This document shows positions 46,851-57,774 of a DNA stretch of 64,000 nucleotides, piece by piece. Source of the DNA: Rhizophagus clarus (taxonomy: Eukaryota; Glomeromycota; Glomeromycetes; Glomerales; Glomeraceae). The notes beneath the pieces were generated by a model that did not search any database, had not been told where the DNA came from, and was given only the letters and a program-made list of their open reading frames with translations. Each line of letters begins with the position of its first letter. Positions within the stretch are counted from its first letter, which is position 1. The DNA lies in NCBI GenBank assembly GCA_015698045.1, contig BLAL01000182.1, forward strand, positions 1,054,001-1,118,000, read 5' to 3'. A program made the position numbers and the translations under genes.

Positions 46851-48202
46851 CTATTGATCTCTTTTAGCAATAGCCTATAAAAATATTGTTATTGTTAGTC
46901 GATAAATTGTAAAGTATTTGTTAGAAAAAAAAAATCATTTTTGCCTCTTACCTTTCTCACGTTAACTATATCACCTTTCTTACCAACAACTTTTTTCAAT
47001 ATATTTAAACTTAATTCTTTTTCCTTCCTAACATCCCCAATACTTGGTTCAAACTTTAAAATCGCAGAAAAATAAACGAAAGAATAAAATTAAAAAATTA
47101 AAATAAAATTATTATTATAATCATCACAAAATTTCATACCTTTCTTTTTACACCTTTCAATTTTGATTCCCCTTTCAAAGTCTTATCAAACTTTCCAATA
47201 CTGGCAGTAGCTGTTTTAGATATGGCAATTTGTCGCTGTAATTCAACTTTCCGTAATGATCGAGTATCTGCACCTTTTGGTTGATTTAATACAGCTTCAG
47301 CCTCTTCAATATTTCTTTTATGACGTGCTTCATTCTTTGCAATACGTTCTTTTTTAGCTTCACGTTTCTTACTAAACTGATCTTCAAATGGATCTGCAAA
47401 ATAAAAAAAAATGAATGAATAAAATTTCACTGATATCTAAAAAAAAAAGATTGATGAACATTACCCTCAGTTTGTGGAACGGGAATCAACCAATCATTTG
47501 CACCATCATCATTAGTGCCTTTGTATCCCCATCGAGGAACCCATTCGCCAGTAGCTTCATCATATACCATCTTACTCTTTTTACGATGTTGTATTCCCTT
47601 AGCCTTTGCAAATCTTTCCCATCTTGTTGGAGGTTTGGGTTTTGGTAACTTTTTTTTTTTTTTTGTTAAGAAAAAAAAAGGAATGTAGAAAATTGTGATT
47701 CGAATGTGATAGATTCAAAGGAATAAATTTCTGCAAAATCAAAACTTACAGGTTTTTCACGTGGAATGACGGTAATTTGTTCAGGCAATTCTGCCAGTAT
47801 ACCCATTTCTGAAGATGTAATTGGCAATTTAAATATTTGATTAATTAATAGTTGAGTGCCATCTCTTGCATATTCTTTGAGATAATTATCTCTGTCATTT
47901 CTTAAGTAAAGTAAGAGTCACTTTAGATACGTTAACTTGAATCAAACTCAATTAGAACATTATATTACTATTGTTACTTTAAACGTGATTCATCCAATGC
48001 ATTAGTATCAAAAGCGGCTAATAAAGCAAGATCATATTGTAAAGGAATTTGTTTTTCTACCGTTATCGTTTCACTTTATTATAAAAGAAGAAAAAACCTT
48101 TAGTTCTTTAATTATTTTCTAATTTAAAAAAATAGGATGATATATTATGATAAAAACATACTATTTGGATTTTTGTGTTTCGAGTTGGTCTGAAATATCC
48201 AT
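46851..48202 (-). CDS. rrs1: Ribosome biogenesis regulatory protein Rrs1
   Basis: Seven exons (48202-48162, 48073-47978, 47900-47750, 47648-47465, 47393-47140, 47053-46952, 46874-46851) encode 283 aa. Diagnostic segments are [84 protein letters not shown] and [18 protein letters not shown]. The C-terminus ([16 protein letters not shown]...KAIAKRDQ) requires the last two small exons. Rrs1, with Rpf2, recruits 5S RNP to pre-60S particles in the nucleolus. The final exon is only 8 codons. It ends 210 bp from the rpd3 stop (convergent). Confidence 0.95.
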
Positions 48203-49022
48203 GATTTAAAGTAATTGATATTTTAGATATTTTAGATGAAAATTATTTAGAAAAAAAAAATATCCACGTGACTAGGTTGTTTGATAAACTTACCCAAAAA
48301 ATTTTCGGTAACGTGACTTGTGCTACGAAAATAGTAAAATAGACTTTATACAGACCGCGAAAATAAAAACGCGTTTTTTTATTTATATATTAAATACAGT
48401 ATAAAATTTATTGCAACCTTAGGATTATTAAAAAATAATAAAGATTTATTGTTGAATTTCTAAATAACACAAGGTAAGAAATATTTTAAATAAACTTTTC
48501 TTTATACATTGTTTTTAAGAATAATTGTTCTCTCGCTTTTTTTCTAAATGTTAAAACAAAATAAATATGGCCAATAAAATTCGTCAAGTCACGTTTTTTT
48601 GAGAGGTGTTCTTGAAACTTGAGATAGTTTGTTCTAAGTTCTTTAAATTTGATGATTTTGATCAACTCTAAACTAGACTAAGAATATAGCGTATTCGTAT
48701 CATAGATAAATTTCTAAGCCTTGTTTTTTTTACTTATCAATTAGAAGTGATTTTTTTTTTTTATTTTTATTTATAAACACAGAAACTAGTTTAAGGTTGA
48801 TGGAAACTTTTTTAAGAATTATTTTATAGTTAAGAAGTGTTCTTTTTTGTTCAATAAAAGCACTATAAACTTTTATTTTTTTTTTTTGAATTAAATTAAT
48901 AAATCAGGGAAAGAAAAAAAAAATATATATTAATTACGCGTCAAATAATTGAGAAACGACAATTAACTAAAAAAAAAAAGAACATAGTTAATTTAAACTC
49001 TTTTTTTTTTAATAAAGGAAAT
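48203..49022. promoter_or_regulatory. Divergent region rrs1 / slx4
   Basis: 820 bp, very AT-rich. It contains ACGCGT at 48369-48374 and at 48936-48941 (about 80 bp before the slx4 start) and a CCACGTGAC E-box near 48263. No gene is seen. Confidence 0.5.
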
Positions 49023-49891
49023 ATGAAAGAAAAAAAAAACGCGAAAGATAACAACTACAACCTTAATAATAATAATACGAAACAATCTACAATGGAAATT
49101 TATAAATTATCTACTACGCATAATGTTTTTCATAATACTTCTGGTCATAATGTACAAAGAAAAGAGGACTTTATGAAACGACAAGTTGTTAATCCTTTAC
49201 CTAAAAAAATGCCAGATTATCAAAAGATGTCAGTTGCCGAATTGAAGGTGAATTCTTTTTTTTTTTTTAGAATAAAAAATAAATAAATTAATTAAAATTT
49301 TATATCTTTTAATTTGATTGTTAGGTTGCAGTGGCTAAATATGGAGTTAAACCTTTAAACAAAGCTGCTATGATTCATCAATTAGTTGTTATTTGGAATT
49401 ATTTACATCAGAATAATTATTTAGATGATGATTCGTCATTAGAGGACGAATCAGAGAATGTTGTAAGGGATACTGAAAATGTTTCAGATCACGTCAAAGA
49501 ACCTCCAGGATTATCAGATAATATTAAACGAAAAATCAAGGATCATATAACATCAAAGTATTATGAAAAAATCATAAGATATGAGGTAAATGATTGAATG
49601 TTATGTTTTCCTATTTCAGTGATAATCATTAAAAATAACTTTTGTTTATTAATAGCAATTAGAATTTGATGAGATATATAAGGAAATTGTTGATCAAGGG
49701 ATTCTTTGCACAGAAAAGCAATTACAATATTACATGGATTTACTTGTAAATATATATATATATTCCTTTAAAGTATATGTATGATTTAAATTTTAACGGT
49801 AATTTAATTATTTTTATAGAATATACAAAGTAAGTCACTGAAAAGAACTGAAGAATGGAAAAAAGATCATAAGAAATATCGTAAGACATGA
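49023..49891 (+). CDS. slx4: SLX4-like structure-specific endonuclease subunit (short)
   Basis: Four exons (49023-49247, 49325-49585, 49656-49745, 49820-49891) encode 215 aa. An Asn/Lys-rich N-terminus leads to MPDYQKMSVAELKVAVAKYGVKPLNKAAMIHQLVVIW, the conserved C-terminal domain of Slx4 (a SAP-like helix-loop-helix that binds the Slx1 nuclease). An acidic linker and helical tail follow. With Slx1 it resolves branched DNA at replication forks. The protein is much shorter than typical Slx4 scaffolds and shows none of the upstream UBZ, BTB or nuclease-docking regions, so it may be a minimal form or a paralogue. Alternatively, further exons may lie upstream in the 820-bp gap. Confidence 0.75.
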
Positions 49892-50261
49892 TACCTTAAT
49901 GACATAACCTTTATGTAAAAAATTCTTGGAAAACAAATTAGATAATCATTTTTTTAAAAAAGCATTATTAATAAAGCATACTTGAATTAAAAAAGAAAAC
50001 AGGCATATATTTGATATATCTATAAATACATTATATATACATTAAATATATATATCATATGTGTATATAACTGTTTATATGCAAAAAAACTTTTTAAGGG
50101 TTAAATGTTTATATGTGGTTCTTGAGGAGAAAGAAATACAAAGGGGTATTTAATATACGAAAATGGTTATACAAGATGTAAATAAAAGATGTCAATCACT
50201 ATGCACTCCTTAAATTATTTTCCGAGATTTTTTATTATAGTTTATTCATAGGACTTCTCTA
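49892..50261. other. Convergent spacer slx4 / SAAL1-like gene
   Basis: 370 bp of 3' UTR-like sequence with a (TATA)n tract at about 50020-50070. Nothing coding. Confidence 0.6.
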
Positions 50262-51596
50262 TCATTCTTTTTCTTTTTCTTTAGATAATTCTATTTTATT
50301 ATTGAATACTTCAATTAAATTGAAAATTTCATCATTATTCTCTTCATAAGAATATCCAAGATTTTGTAATCGATACAAAGATTCATAATTATTCTCTTAT
50401 ATAGACAAAAATGTCAAAAGAATAAGGATTAGAACTTTAAATAAATCAATAAATTCAATGTATAAATTAATTACTATGTAAATTTACCAATTGTGTCTGA
50501 TGGTATTATTCCAGTTTCAAATAACGTGTTAATCATGTTTATTATTGCTATAAATAACTTTCTAATGATTATGATAATAAAAAATCATTAATTGAAATCT
50601 TGAAATAAACATTCTTTAAAGAAAAATTTCTATAAATACAAACCTATCAATATCTTTAATTATATTAATCCTTTCACAAATACTATTAAAAGAATCAATT
50701 ATATTCAACGACATTATTTCAAAATAATTTTCGGATATTCCAATACAAGGTAATAATTTCAATATTTCCAAACTAATAAAAAATAAATCATCATTTAATG
50801 TATTTTTTATAAAATAATTAAATCTAGATATTAAATTATTACTAAATAAAAATTCTGATAAAATTAATTCTTGTTCAAAAGAATAATGTGGTAAATTTTT
50901 TAATAGATTTCTTATAAATCTTTGTAATTTCAACAATAAATAAATAAATAAATATAATAAAATAAATAATTTTTATGTTAGTAAAATTAGTTAAATGAGG
51001 GGGGCATAAAAATCTCATTGAAAACATTTTCTTACTTTGAAGCTTCAAATAATACTCGAACATCATCATTGTTTTCATCTTTAAGAATGATTTTGATGAC
51101 ATTAAGCAAATCTTTATCGCTAAATAAAATTGTTGCTTTATCAGGGAAACAAGCTAAATTAGCTAATACACCTAATGACAATTCTTGGGTTCTTTCTCTC
51201 GACGTCAAGGTGATTATCTTTGCATGAATGAAGATTTCACAAAGGTTTAAATATAACGTTTATCATTATAAAGAAAAGGAAAACAAAAAAAGAAAAAAAA
51301 AAAAAAAAGAAATATTTTGTCACCTTTAAAATTATACGATGAATTTGACATTCGTTCATAAATATATTTGCGTATTCTTCTAAACCTGTTAAGTCCCATA
51401 TAACACATAAAGTTTTTTCTACAGGTGTATCTTCAAGATCTTTATCATTACCGTTATCATCATTTTCATTAACTATCTCTTCATTTTCGTTTATTGCATC
51501 AATTCTATTGTCATTTATTGCTGTAAGAATATTTAATATTATTCCAGCTACAGAATAAACCTTTGGTTTTTCATCATCATCAATTTGCGAAGACAT
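50262..51596 (-). CDS. SAAL1-like armadillo-type helical protein
   Basis: Five exons (51596-51324, 51217-51036, 50919-50644, 50561-50488, 50395-50262) give 312 aa with all phases consistent. An acidic, disordered stretch (about residues 30-60) leads into CVIWDLTGLEEYANIFMNE. Next come alpha-helical pairs such as TQELSLGVLANLACFPDKATILF, NVIKIILKDENNDDVRVLFEAS and LFFISLEILKLLPCIGISE, typical of armadillo/HEAT solenoids. The order WDL..., LGVLANLACF, L.EASK resembles metazoan SAAL1 as I remember it. The resemblance is moderate and any cellular role (growth control) is uncertain. The tail is Lys/Glu-rich. Confidence 0.6.
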
Positions 51597-52439
51597 GGGA
51601 AAATGATTTAAGTTTAAATCCGTAGCTAATTGGTATAAATTTAGAGATTGACGTTGTATAACAGTATGAGTTCATGGTTTTGGTAAATTTTGGTAAGTAT
51701 TATAACACAATTCCGGAAATCTGGTAATAACCAACTTTTGCACCAGTAAAGAAAGGAAATTTTACTTTTAACGCAGGTTCATCTTATAAACAAAGATACA
51801 CCTGCTGATATGGAGAAATTACCCCTTAAAAAAACACGTCACTGTCGTCACGTCCAAATATATATTTTTATTTAGAAGAATTCAATTAATTACTTATTTG
51901 TTATTAGGCTCCAGCTCGAAACTGGTTGTCTAATTATTCTTTTCTCTATAGTGTATGACTTCCTTCCCCCCTTAAAAAAAAAAAAAAAAAAAAATATAAA
52001 TATTTTTTCCGATAGAGATCCCTCTATAATAATTTTTTATTAAAAGAGGCGGTTTAAGAATATTTTAGGATTTAAAGAAAATTTGGTTTTTTTTCGTGTT
52101 GGGTAACATAAAAATCAAAAGAAACATTAATAATATGTATTTATCTATTTAACCTATAACATCTTTTATTTTTTAATTTTGTTTTCATTATATTTTATTT
52201 ATTTGATACTTCTTGGGCTGTTTTTTGCCTTTTACAAATATATTTCTCTCAAATTTGGGAAGAAGCAATATATTAACACAACAACCACAGCACGGTTGTT
52301 TGTTTAGTTTCATGTTCTAGTACTCTTATTTTAATATTCTCCACGTGTATAAATATACTATTTTGGATATTTATTGATATTATATTCTGAACTTTTTAAA
52401 CCTGTATCTTTTTTTTTTTTTTTGAAAAAAAAGTTAATA
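51597..52439. promoter_or_regulatory. Divergent region SAAL1-like / spg1
   Basis: 843 bp, with poly-A (51976-51995) and poly-T (52410-52423) runs. It holds both promoters and probably a long 5' UTR of spg1. No other feature seen. Confidence 0.45.
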
Positions 52440-53410
52440 ATGTCGTCGTCGAGTAGTAGTGAAAATGGTGAACCGGTTAAAAGAAATAGGTGTTAAATAC
52501 ATTTCTATTTCTTCCTTTTTGTCCAGTGTAAATGAAAGCTGAACTTATTTAATTTTTTATTATTTAGTGTTGTCGTTAAAGTGGGTATGGTAGGCGACTC
52601 GCAAATCGGCAAAACAAGTCTAATGGTCAAATATGTAGAAGGTTCATTTGATGAAGACTACATTCAAACATTAGGTAATTATAAAGTTCACAAAAGAATT
52701 ATTATAATTTATTTATTTATTCTTCGTTTTATTTGTTTTTAGGTGTTAATTTTATGGAAAAAACTATTTCCATAAGAAACACGGAAATAACTTTCAGTAT
52801 ATGGGATCTTGGTGGTATGTCTTTCATTTATATGTATCAAATGTATATGAAAAATCAATCGTGAAATGGGATTATTTTTTATACGTGAAAATTTATTTGT
52901 TTATTTACTTTATTTTTAATTAGGTCAGAGAGAGTTTGTAAACATGTTACCTTTGGTATGCAATGATGCTGTTGCTATCCTTTTTATGTTTGATTTATCG
53001 CGGAAATCCACTCTAAATAGTATTAAAGAATGGTACCGACAAGCAAGAGGTTTTAATAAAGTATGATTTTTCCCCCTATTTTTTTTTTTATTATAAGGAA
53101 TTTCTTTGAAAGATTTTATTAACTTATATAAAACATTCTGTAGACTGCGATCCCGTTTTTAATTGGAACAAAATACGATCAATTTGCAAATTTTTCAAAG
53201 GAAGAACAAGAAGAGATTACAAAGCAAGCACGTAGATTTGCTCGTGCAATGAAAGCTCCATTGATTTATTGTTCTACTTCACATTCAATTAACGTACAAA
53301 AAATTTTTAAGATTGTCCTTTCTAAAGCATTCGATCTTAAATGTACTATTCCGGAAATTAAAGAAGTTGGTGCTCCTATATTAGAATATAACAATAATAG
53401 TACTCCTTGA
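52440..53410 (+). CDS. spg1: Septum-promoting Ras-like GTPase Spg1/Tem1
   Basis: Five exons (52440-52489, 52568-52674, 52743-52814, 52924-53060, 53144-53410) encode 210 aa. G-motifs: P-loop GDSQIGKTS, switch [11 protein letters not shown]3 WDLGGQREF, G4 GTKYD and G5-like CSTSHS. The TKYD in place of NKxD and the FMEK/WDLGGQ sequences are characteristic of Spg1/Tem1, not Rab or Ras. There is no C-terminal prenylation CaaX. It triggers the septation initiation or mitotic exit network from spindle poles. It is of interest here because AM fungi grow largely as aseptate coenocytes. Confidence 0.95.
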
Positions 53411-54051
53411 AGAATACATTAATAATATATTTTATTAATATTATATTATATTGCCTCTATTATTATAATTTTGATAGTAAATTTAGTATATTGCAAATTA
53501 TATATTCCAAAAAAAAAAAAAATTTATTATTTTATAAAAAAAAAAAAATTCATATAATCATATAATCATGTTTGAATAGTGTAATTATAATTATAATGTT
53601 TCTTTATTCTTTATCGATGGGACTTTTTTTTGGACATTTTAGGTTATTATTATGTATTATTAGTGTAATTATTATACATATATTGGTTTTAGAAATTTTT
53701 ACCCCCAAAATTTTTTCTTTGTAATTAAAAGGTATTTTTTTTTCTTTTAGTGAAAATATTTACGCCAAAGTTATTATTGTTTTAAGGGAGTAATTAAGGG
53801 GAGAATTTATTATTAGTTCATTTTTGCCAAAAAAACAAAAAAATAAAGTATTATAGTATTATATTTTTAATTAACAATATGAGTTACATATACCGGATAT
53901 CAACCTGGTCAAGATTAAAAAAAATTTGATCCGCACACGTTTCAAAGTATGATTCAAGAAATAACTTTATCAATGCAAAGATAAATCTACGAAATCATAT
54001 GAAGCTCATTCAACTAGAAAAAACAGTATAACCCATTATAGTAAATGTTGA
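53411..54051. other. Convergent spacer spg1 / mrpl24
   Basis: 641 bp of AT-rich 3' flanks, with a repeated TATAATCATATAATCAT at about 53554-53570 and several homopolymers. No gene. Confidence 0.6.
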
Positions 54052-54618
54052 TTAATGTTCTACGTGGCTCACACTTATCTCGCTTTCACCCCCATTCATC
54101 GTAACACCAAGTTTAGCTAATCCACGACGTTCTCTATCAGGATCAACTAATTTACTCTTAATTTTATATTTTAAATCATACATTTTTTTACCTAATTCAT
54201 TGTCTTTCATAGATAACATGTATTTATCCAATCCACCTTTCCGATCAATATATTTAAGAGCTGCAGGAGTACTTTTAATCGTTATTCGCTCATTTAACGC
54301 TTCAGAAAATAATTTAACTTTTTGTACATTTGGTTTCCACGTTCTTCTTGACTTATTACCAAATTCACTTATTTTATTACCGAATTGTATATGTTTACCT
54401 CCATATAAACCTTTTAGTGATTGTTTATATGTCATTTGGATTTTCCAAGGTACAGTTTTTTTCTCTTTCTTGTTTTTCAAAGGTTTCGGTGGTGAAGGAA
54501 GAACTAATTTGGGTTCTTTAATGGGGTATAAATATTTTGCTCGAATACCACCTAATAAACCTCTTCTTAAATGTTGTGTTATGTGTTTTTTTGCGAAAAG
54601 ACAAAGTGTTGAATGCAT
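54052..54618 (-). CDS. mrpl24: Mitochondrial large-subunit ribosomal protein bL28m
   Basis: Single exon, 188 aa. A basic mitochondrial presequence (MHSTLCLFAKKHITQHLRRG) precedes the L28 domain: SLKGLYGGKHIQFGNKISEFGNKSRRTWKPNVQ, LFSEALNERITIKSTPAALKYIDRKGGLDKYML. This corresponds to bacterial bL28 and yeast Mrpl24. The C-terminal extension is charged. An antisense open frame of 149 codons (54200-54649) is a shadow. A T-run/A-run inverted repeat (54657-54692) stands just upstream of the start. Confidence 0.95.
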   Translation of the reverse strand: MHSTLCLFAKKHITQHLRRGLLGGIRAKYLYPIKEPKLVLPSPPKPLKNKKEKKTVPWKIQMTYKQSLKGLYGGKHIQFGNKISEFGNKSRRTWKPNVQKVKLFSEALNERITIKSTPAALKYIDRKGGLDKYMLSMKDNELGKKMYDLKYKIKSKLVDPDRERRGLAKLGVTMNGGESEISVSHVEH

Positions 54619-55592
54619 AAGTATTTTTAATTATCTAGATAAAAGATAAGGATGAGTTTTTTTTTTTTTTTTTTCAAGAAAAAAAAAAAAATTCTCTGAT
54701 ATGATACTGTAAATCACATAAATCACGGGATGATCATGTGAATTTACCAGTTTTTATCTGCCTGCTATATTTTTGATAAGTGTAGCTAATTATTTTAACA
54801 ATATTAATCAATTTTACAAATAACAAAAGTCATCGAAGGTACACTAAAAAAAAACCACAAAAAACACTGTTCAATCAGGTATAAATCCGATTGGTAACTA
54901 TTTAAAAATTGGTATTCAATAAGGCATCTTCCAAACTTTAAATCCTTTTATGATAATTATTTAACATTCATTGCCTTTTCAAGGTAACAAGAAAAGAAAA
55001 AGAACCATTATTAAAGAAAAACTATTAATTAATAAATATTCATAATTGATTTATATGATAAAATTGCATATTATGTTACAAATATACCTTTTGGTATAGT
55101 AATAATAGTATTTTTCTTTTTAAATGCTCTTCTTTATAACTCAATGATTTGAAGAAATAAAAAAAGAAAAGACAGATGAGATAAAAAAGATAAAAAATAA
55201 AGGAACAAGCAATATTTTCGGAAAAACTCTTTATATACAAGTAACACGGTACACCCATGGAAAAATCTGCAGATCACAGATCAACATTCTTACATTATCT
55301 TATCACTGTAAATAAATTTTTTTTCTCTTTTTTTTTCCAAAGTTAATGTACTGTAATATTTTCTTGTCATTATTGTATTTTAAATTTTAATCTCTACTCG
55401 CTCGTAACTTGGTTTAATGACTTTTTCATTTAATAATTTTGTTTTATACTATCTGTTACGTGGTCGTTATATTTAAAGTTCCACGGTCTTAAAAACACGA
55501 ATTAATAAATCGTATTATAGGTTACGAAAATTATACAAAATTTATTTTAATTCTTCTGGCTTCTCTCTTTCATTGATAACAATATAATCATC
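54619..55592. other. Intergenic region
   Basis: 974 bp between two divergent genes. T(20)/CAAG/A(13) palindrome at about 54657-54692. A 60-codon minus-strand frame at 55076-55258 is Leu/Tyr/Phe-rich and probably spurious. No RNA gene recognised. Confidence 0.5.
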
Positions 55593-57332
55593 ATGAATTT
55601 ATCTTATGATACACGCTCAAAATATCTGAATGAATTTTTTGAAAGTTCAAAACGTACAATGGATGACTATCTGGATAGTTTTTTAGAAAATTCAGATTAT
55701 ATATACCACATAATCATGAATAAGTACTATGATGGTTTTTTAAAATATTCGAATCGTATATCTCAAATAATTATGGATGACAGGTTATTATAAAATTTTT
55801 TTTTAAAAAATTTACTATAATATACTTTTTAATTCATATCGAATTAATTAATATAAATATTCTACCAATTAGCAATTTAATTAAAATATCCGTTACTCTC
55901 ATTGCTCTCATTACGATCGGTCTCACGACCTGTTTATTCTGGTATTGTACCAACGATAAAGATAAAACAAAACCATCAAATCTAGACAGTAAAACCAAAA
56001 TTATTTTCGTACTTGAAGAAAAATCGACCATGCCTACAGAAAAAGATGTCAATCTGACTGAAACTTCACGGATAATTAAAGAACACAATAAACTAACCAT
56101 ATCTACAAAAAAATATGAAAATCTGACTGAAACTTCACGGATAATTGAAGAACACGACAAATCAACCATATTCACAGAAAAAGTTGAAAATCTGGCTGAG
56201 GTTTCACCGGTACTTGAAGAAGAATACATCATATCTAAAGAAAAAAAAGATGACAATCTGACTGAAACTTCGCAAGAAAAAATTGATGAACCTTTAGTAA
56301 CTTCATTCACTCCATTTCAAGAAGAGAATGATTTTACTATTAAATCTTTACAAGAATCACATCAAGAACAGGATGTTGTTAAAATTAAAGATCCAGAAAT
56401 ATTATCTCATGAAAGTGATAATAATCCTCTTGAAAATAATTCTGTAGAATTGACACCGGAAACCGCAAGCCAAAAAATAAGTCATAAGATAATGATTCAA
56501 TCAGATTTTCATGAATCTGATGCAATTATGAGACCTAATAATTCTACGGGATTAATAACCGGGACTATAAATCAAGAGACTTGTCATGAAACGGTAATTC
56601 AATCAAATATTCATGAACCTGAAGCAAGTTTACAGTCAGAATATGAAGAGATAGGTTACGAGGAAATTGGTGAATCACTATATCAAGAGAATGATAAAAA
56701 TCCTCTCGAGAACGATTCTACACCAAATACTATAACTCGGGAGGAACCTGATGCGAGTGCGCAATATCAAAGTTATGAAAAGATAAGCTATGAAAGCGAC
56801 GATAATCCACTTGCAAATGGTGATGAAGTAGTTCTTCGTGATCTTGAAGCAAGTGTAGAATATAAAATACGAAAGATACTCTCATTTATTCCAAAAGCTG
56901 ATTCTCCAATAACGCAAACAGGGAAATATATGAATACGCTTAAAACAGATTCCGAGTCTGAAGTTTCTTCTCAATCAGATTTATCTGAAATTGATGGTGA
57001 TTCTACACTAATGGAAACCAAGTATGAAGATGCTTGCGTTCAAACGGATTCAAAAGTTTCTCGTTCTATAATTTTAAATGATCAAATACCCGTAAAAATG
57101 CCGTTACCAAATGAATCGGCACTGGATGTACTTAATGAATTCCGTCTATCTAATGTTGTGTATGCATTTAGTGGACAAGATTTGATAGATCTCGAAGATT
57201 ATGATGAAGAAGAAGAAATTCGTCGCTTCTTATTTAAAAAAGTAAGTGTTTAATATAAATTATTTTTATCATTTTCTTATATATGCATTGAATTATTAAT
57301 TGTTTATATTTTCCTTTATTTAGAATATTTAA
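55593..57332 (+). CDS. Membrane-anchored acidic repeat protein, unknown family
   Basis: Three exons (55593-55783, 55873-57241, 57324-57332) give 522 aa; the last exon adds only two residues and the stop. The N-terminus is Tyr/Asn/Asp-rich with a duplicated motif (YHIIMNKYYDGFLKYSNR; SQIIMDD). A transmembrane helix (ISVTLIALITIGLTTCLFWY, about 68-88) follows. The remainder is a long acidic, Ser/Thr/Glu-rich tail. It holds imperfect repeats of about 21 residues around NLTETSRII(K/E)EH and others around YESD-NPL(E/A)N. It ends with a denser part (NVVYAFSGQDLIDLEDYDEEEEIRRFLFKK). No known domain seen. The layout suggests a type II/III single-pass protein with a disordered, possibly phosphorylated tail. 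Confidence 0.75.
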
Positions 57333-57774
57333 ATGACATATTATATTTAATATTTATTTCATGCATATTTTTCTTTTTTTTTAAAAAAAAAAGTAGGGTC
57401 AAATTGACTTAATTTATTGTATGTAATATGTATACATATTTTGTATATTTTGTTGTATTTATAATCACAATGCGCAGTATAAATTATGCATTCCGTAGTT
57501 CCGCAGTTCCGCAATTCCGTAGTAATAGGCGCAATTTTAATCATTGTTACCTTCCAGTTAGAACCTTTTTTTTTAATCAATATAGAATGGGAATGATCTG
57601 CAATATTAATAATGTGTATAAATAACTCGGGAATTTTTTTTTTTTGCACAGCAATTTTATCTGTTCAGTTATCTTAAAAAAAAAAGAAAGCCTTTTTATT
57701 TTTACAAACAACCAAAAAAAAGCTAAAGAGAACCCAATATCATAGATAAACTAATCAACCATAATTTTGTAAAT
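57333..57774. promoter_or_regulatory. Upstream region of fap1
   Basis: 442 bp. A short array of TTCCG(T/C)AG units (57490-57522, four copies) lies about 250 bp before the ATG and could be a repeated factor-binding site. The 65-codon frame over it is not credible. Confidence 0.45.

Noticed and set aside
54200..54649. 149-codon plus-strand frame opposite mrpl24
   Set aside because: Antisense shadow of a clearly conserved bL28m gene.
55834..56310. 158-codon minus-strand frame
   Set aside because: Ser-rich shadow of the acidic repeat region on the plus strand; the plus-strand exon chain is consistent.
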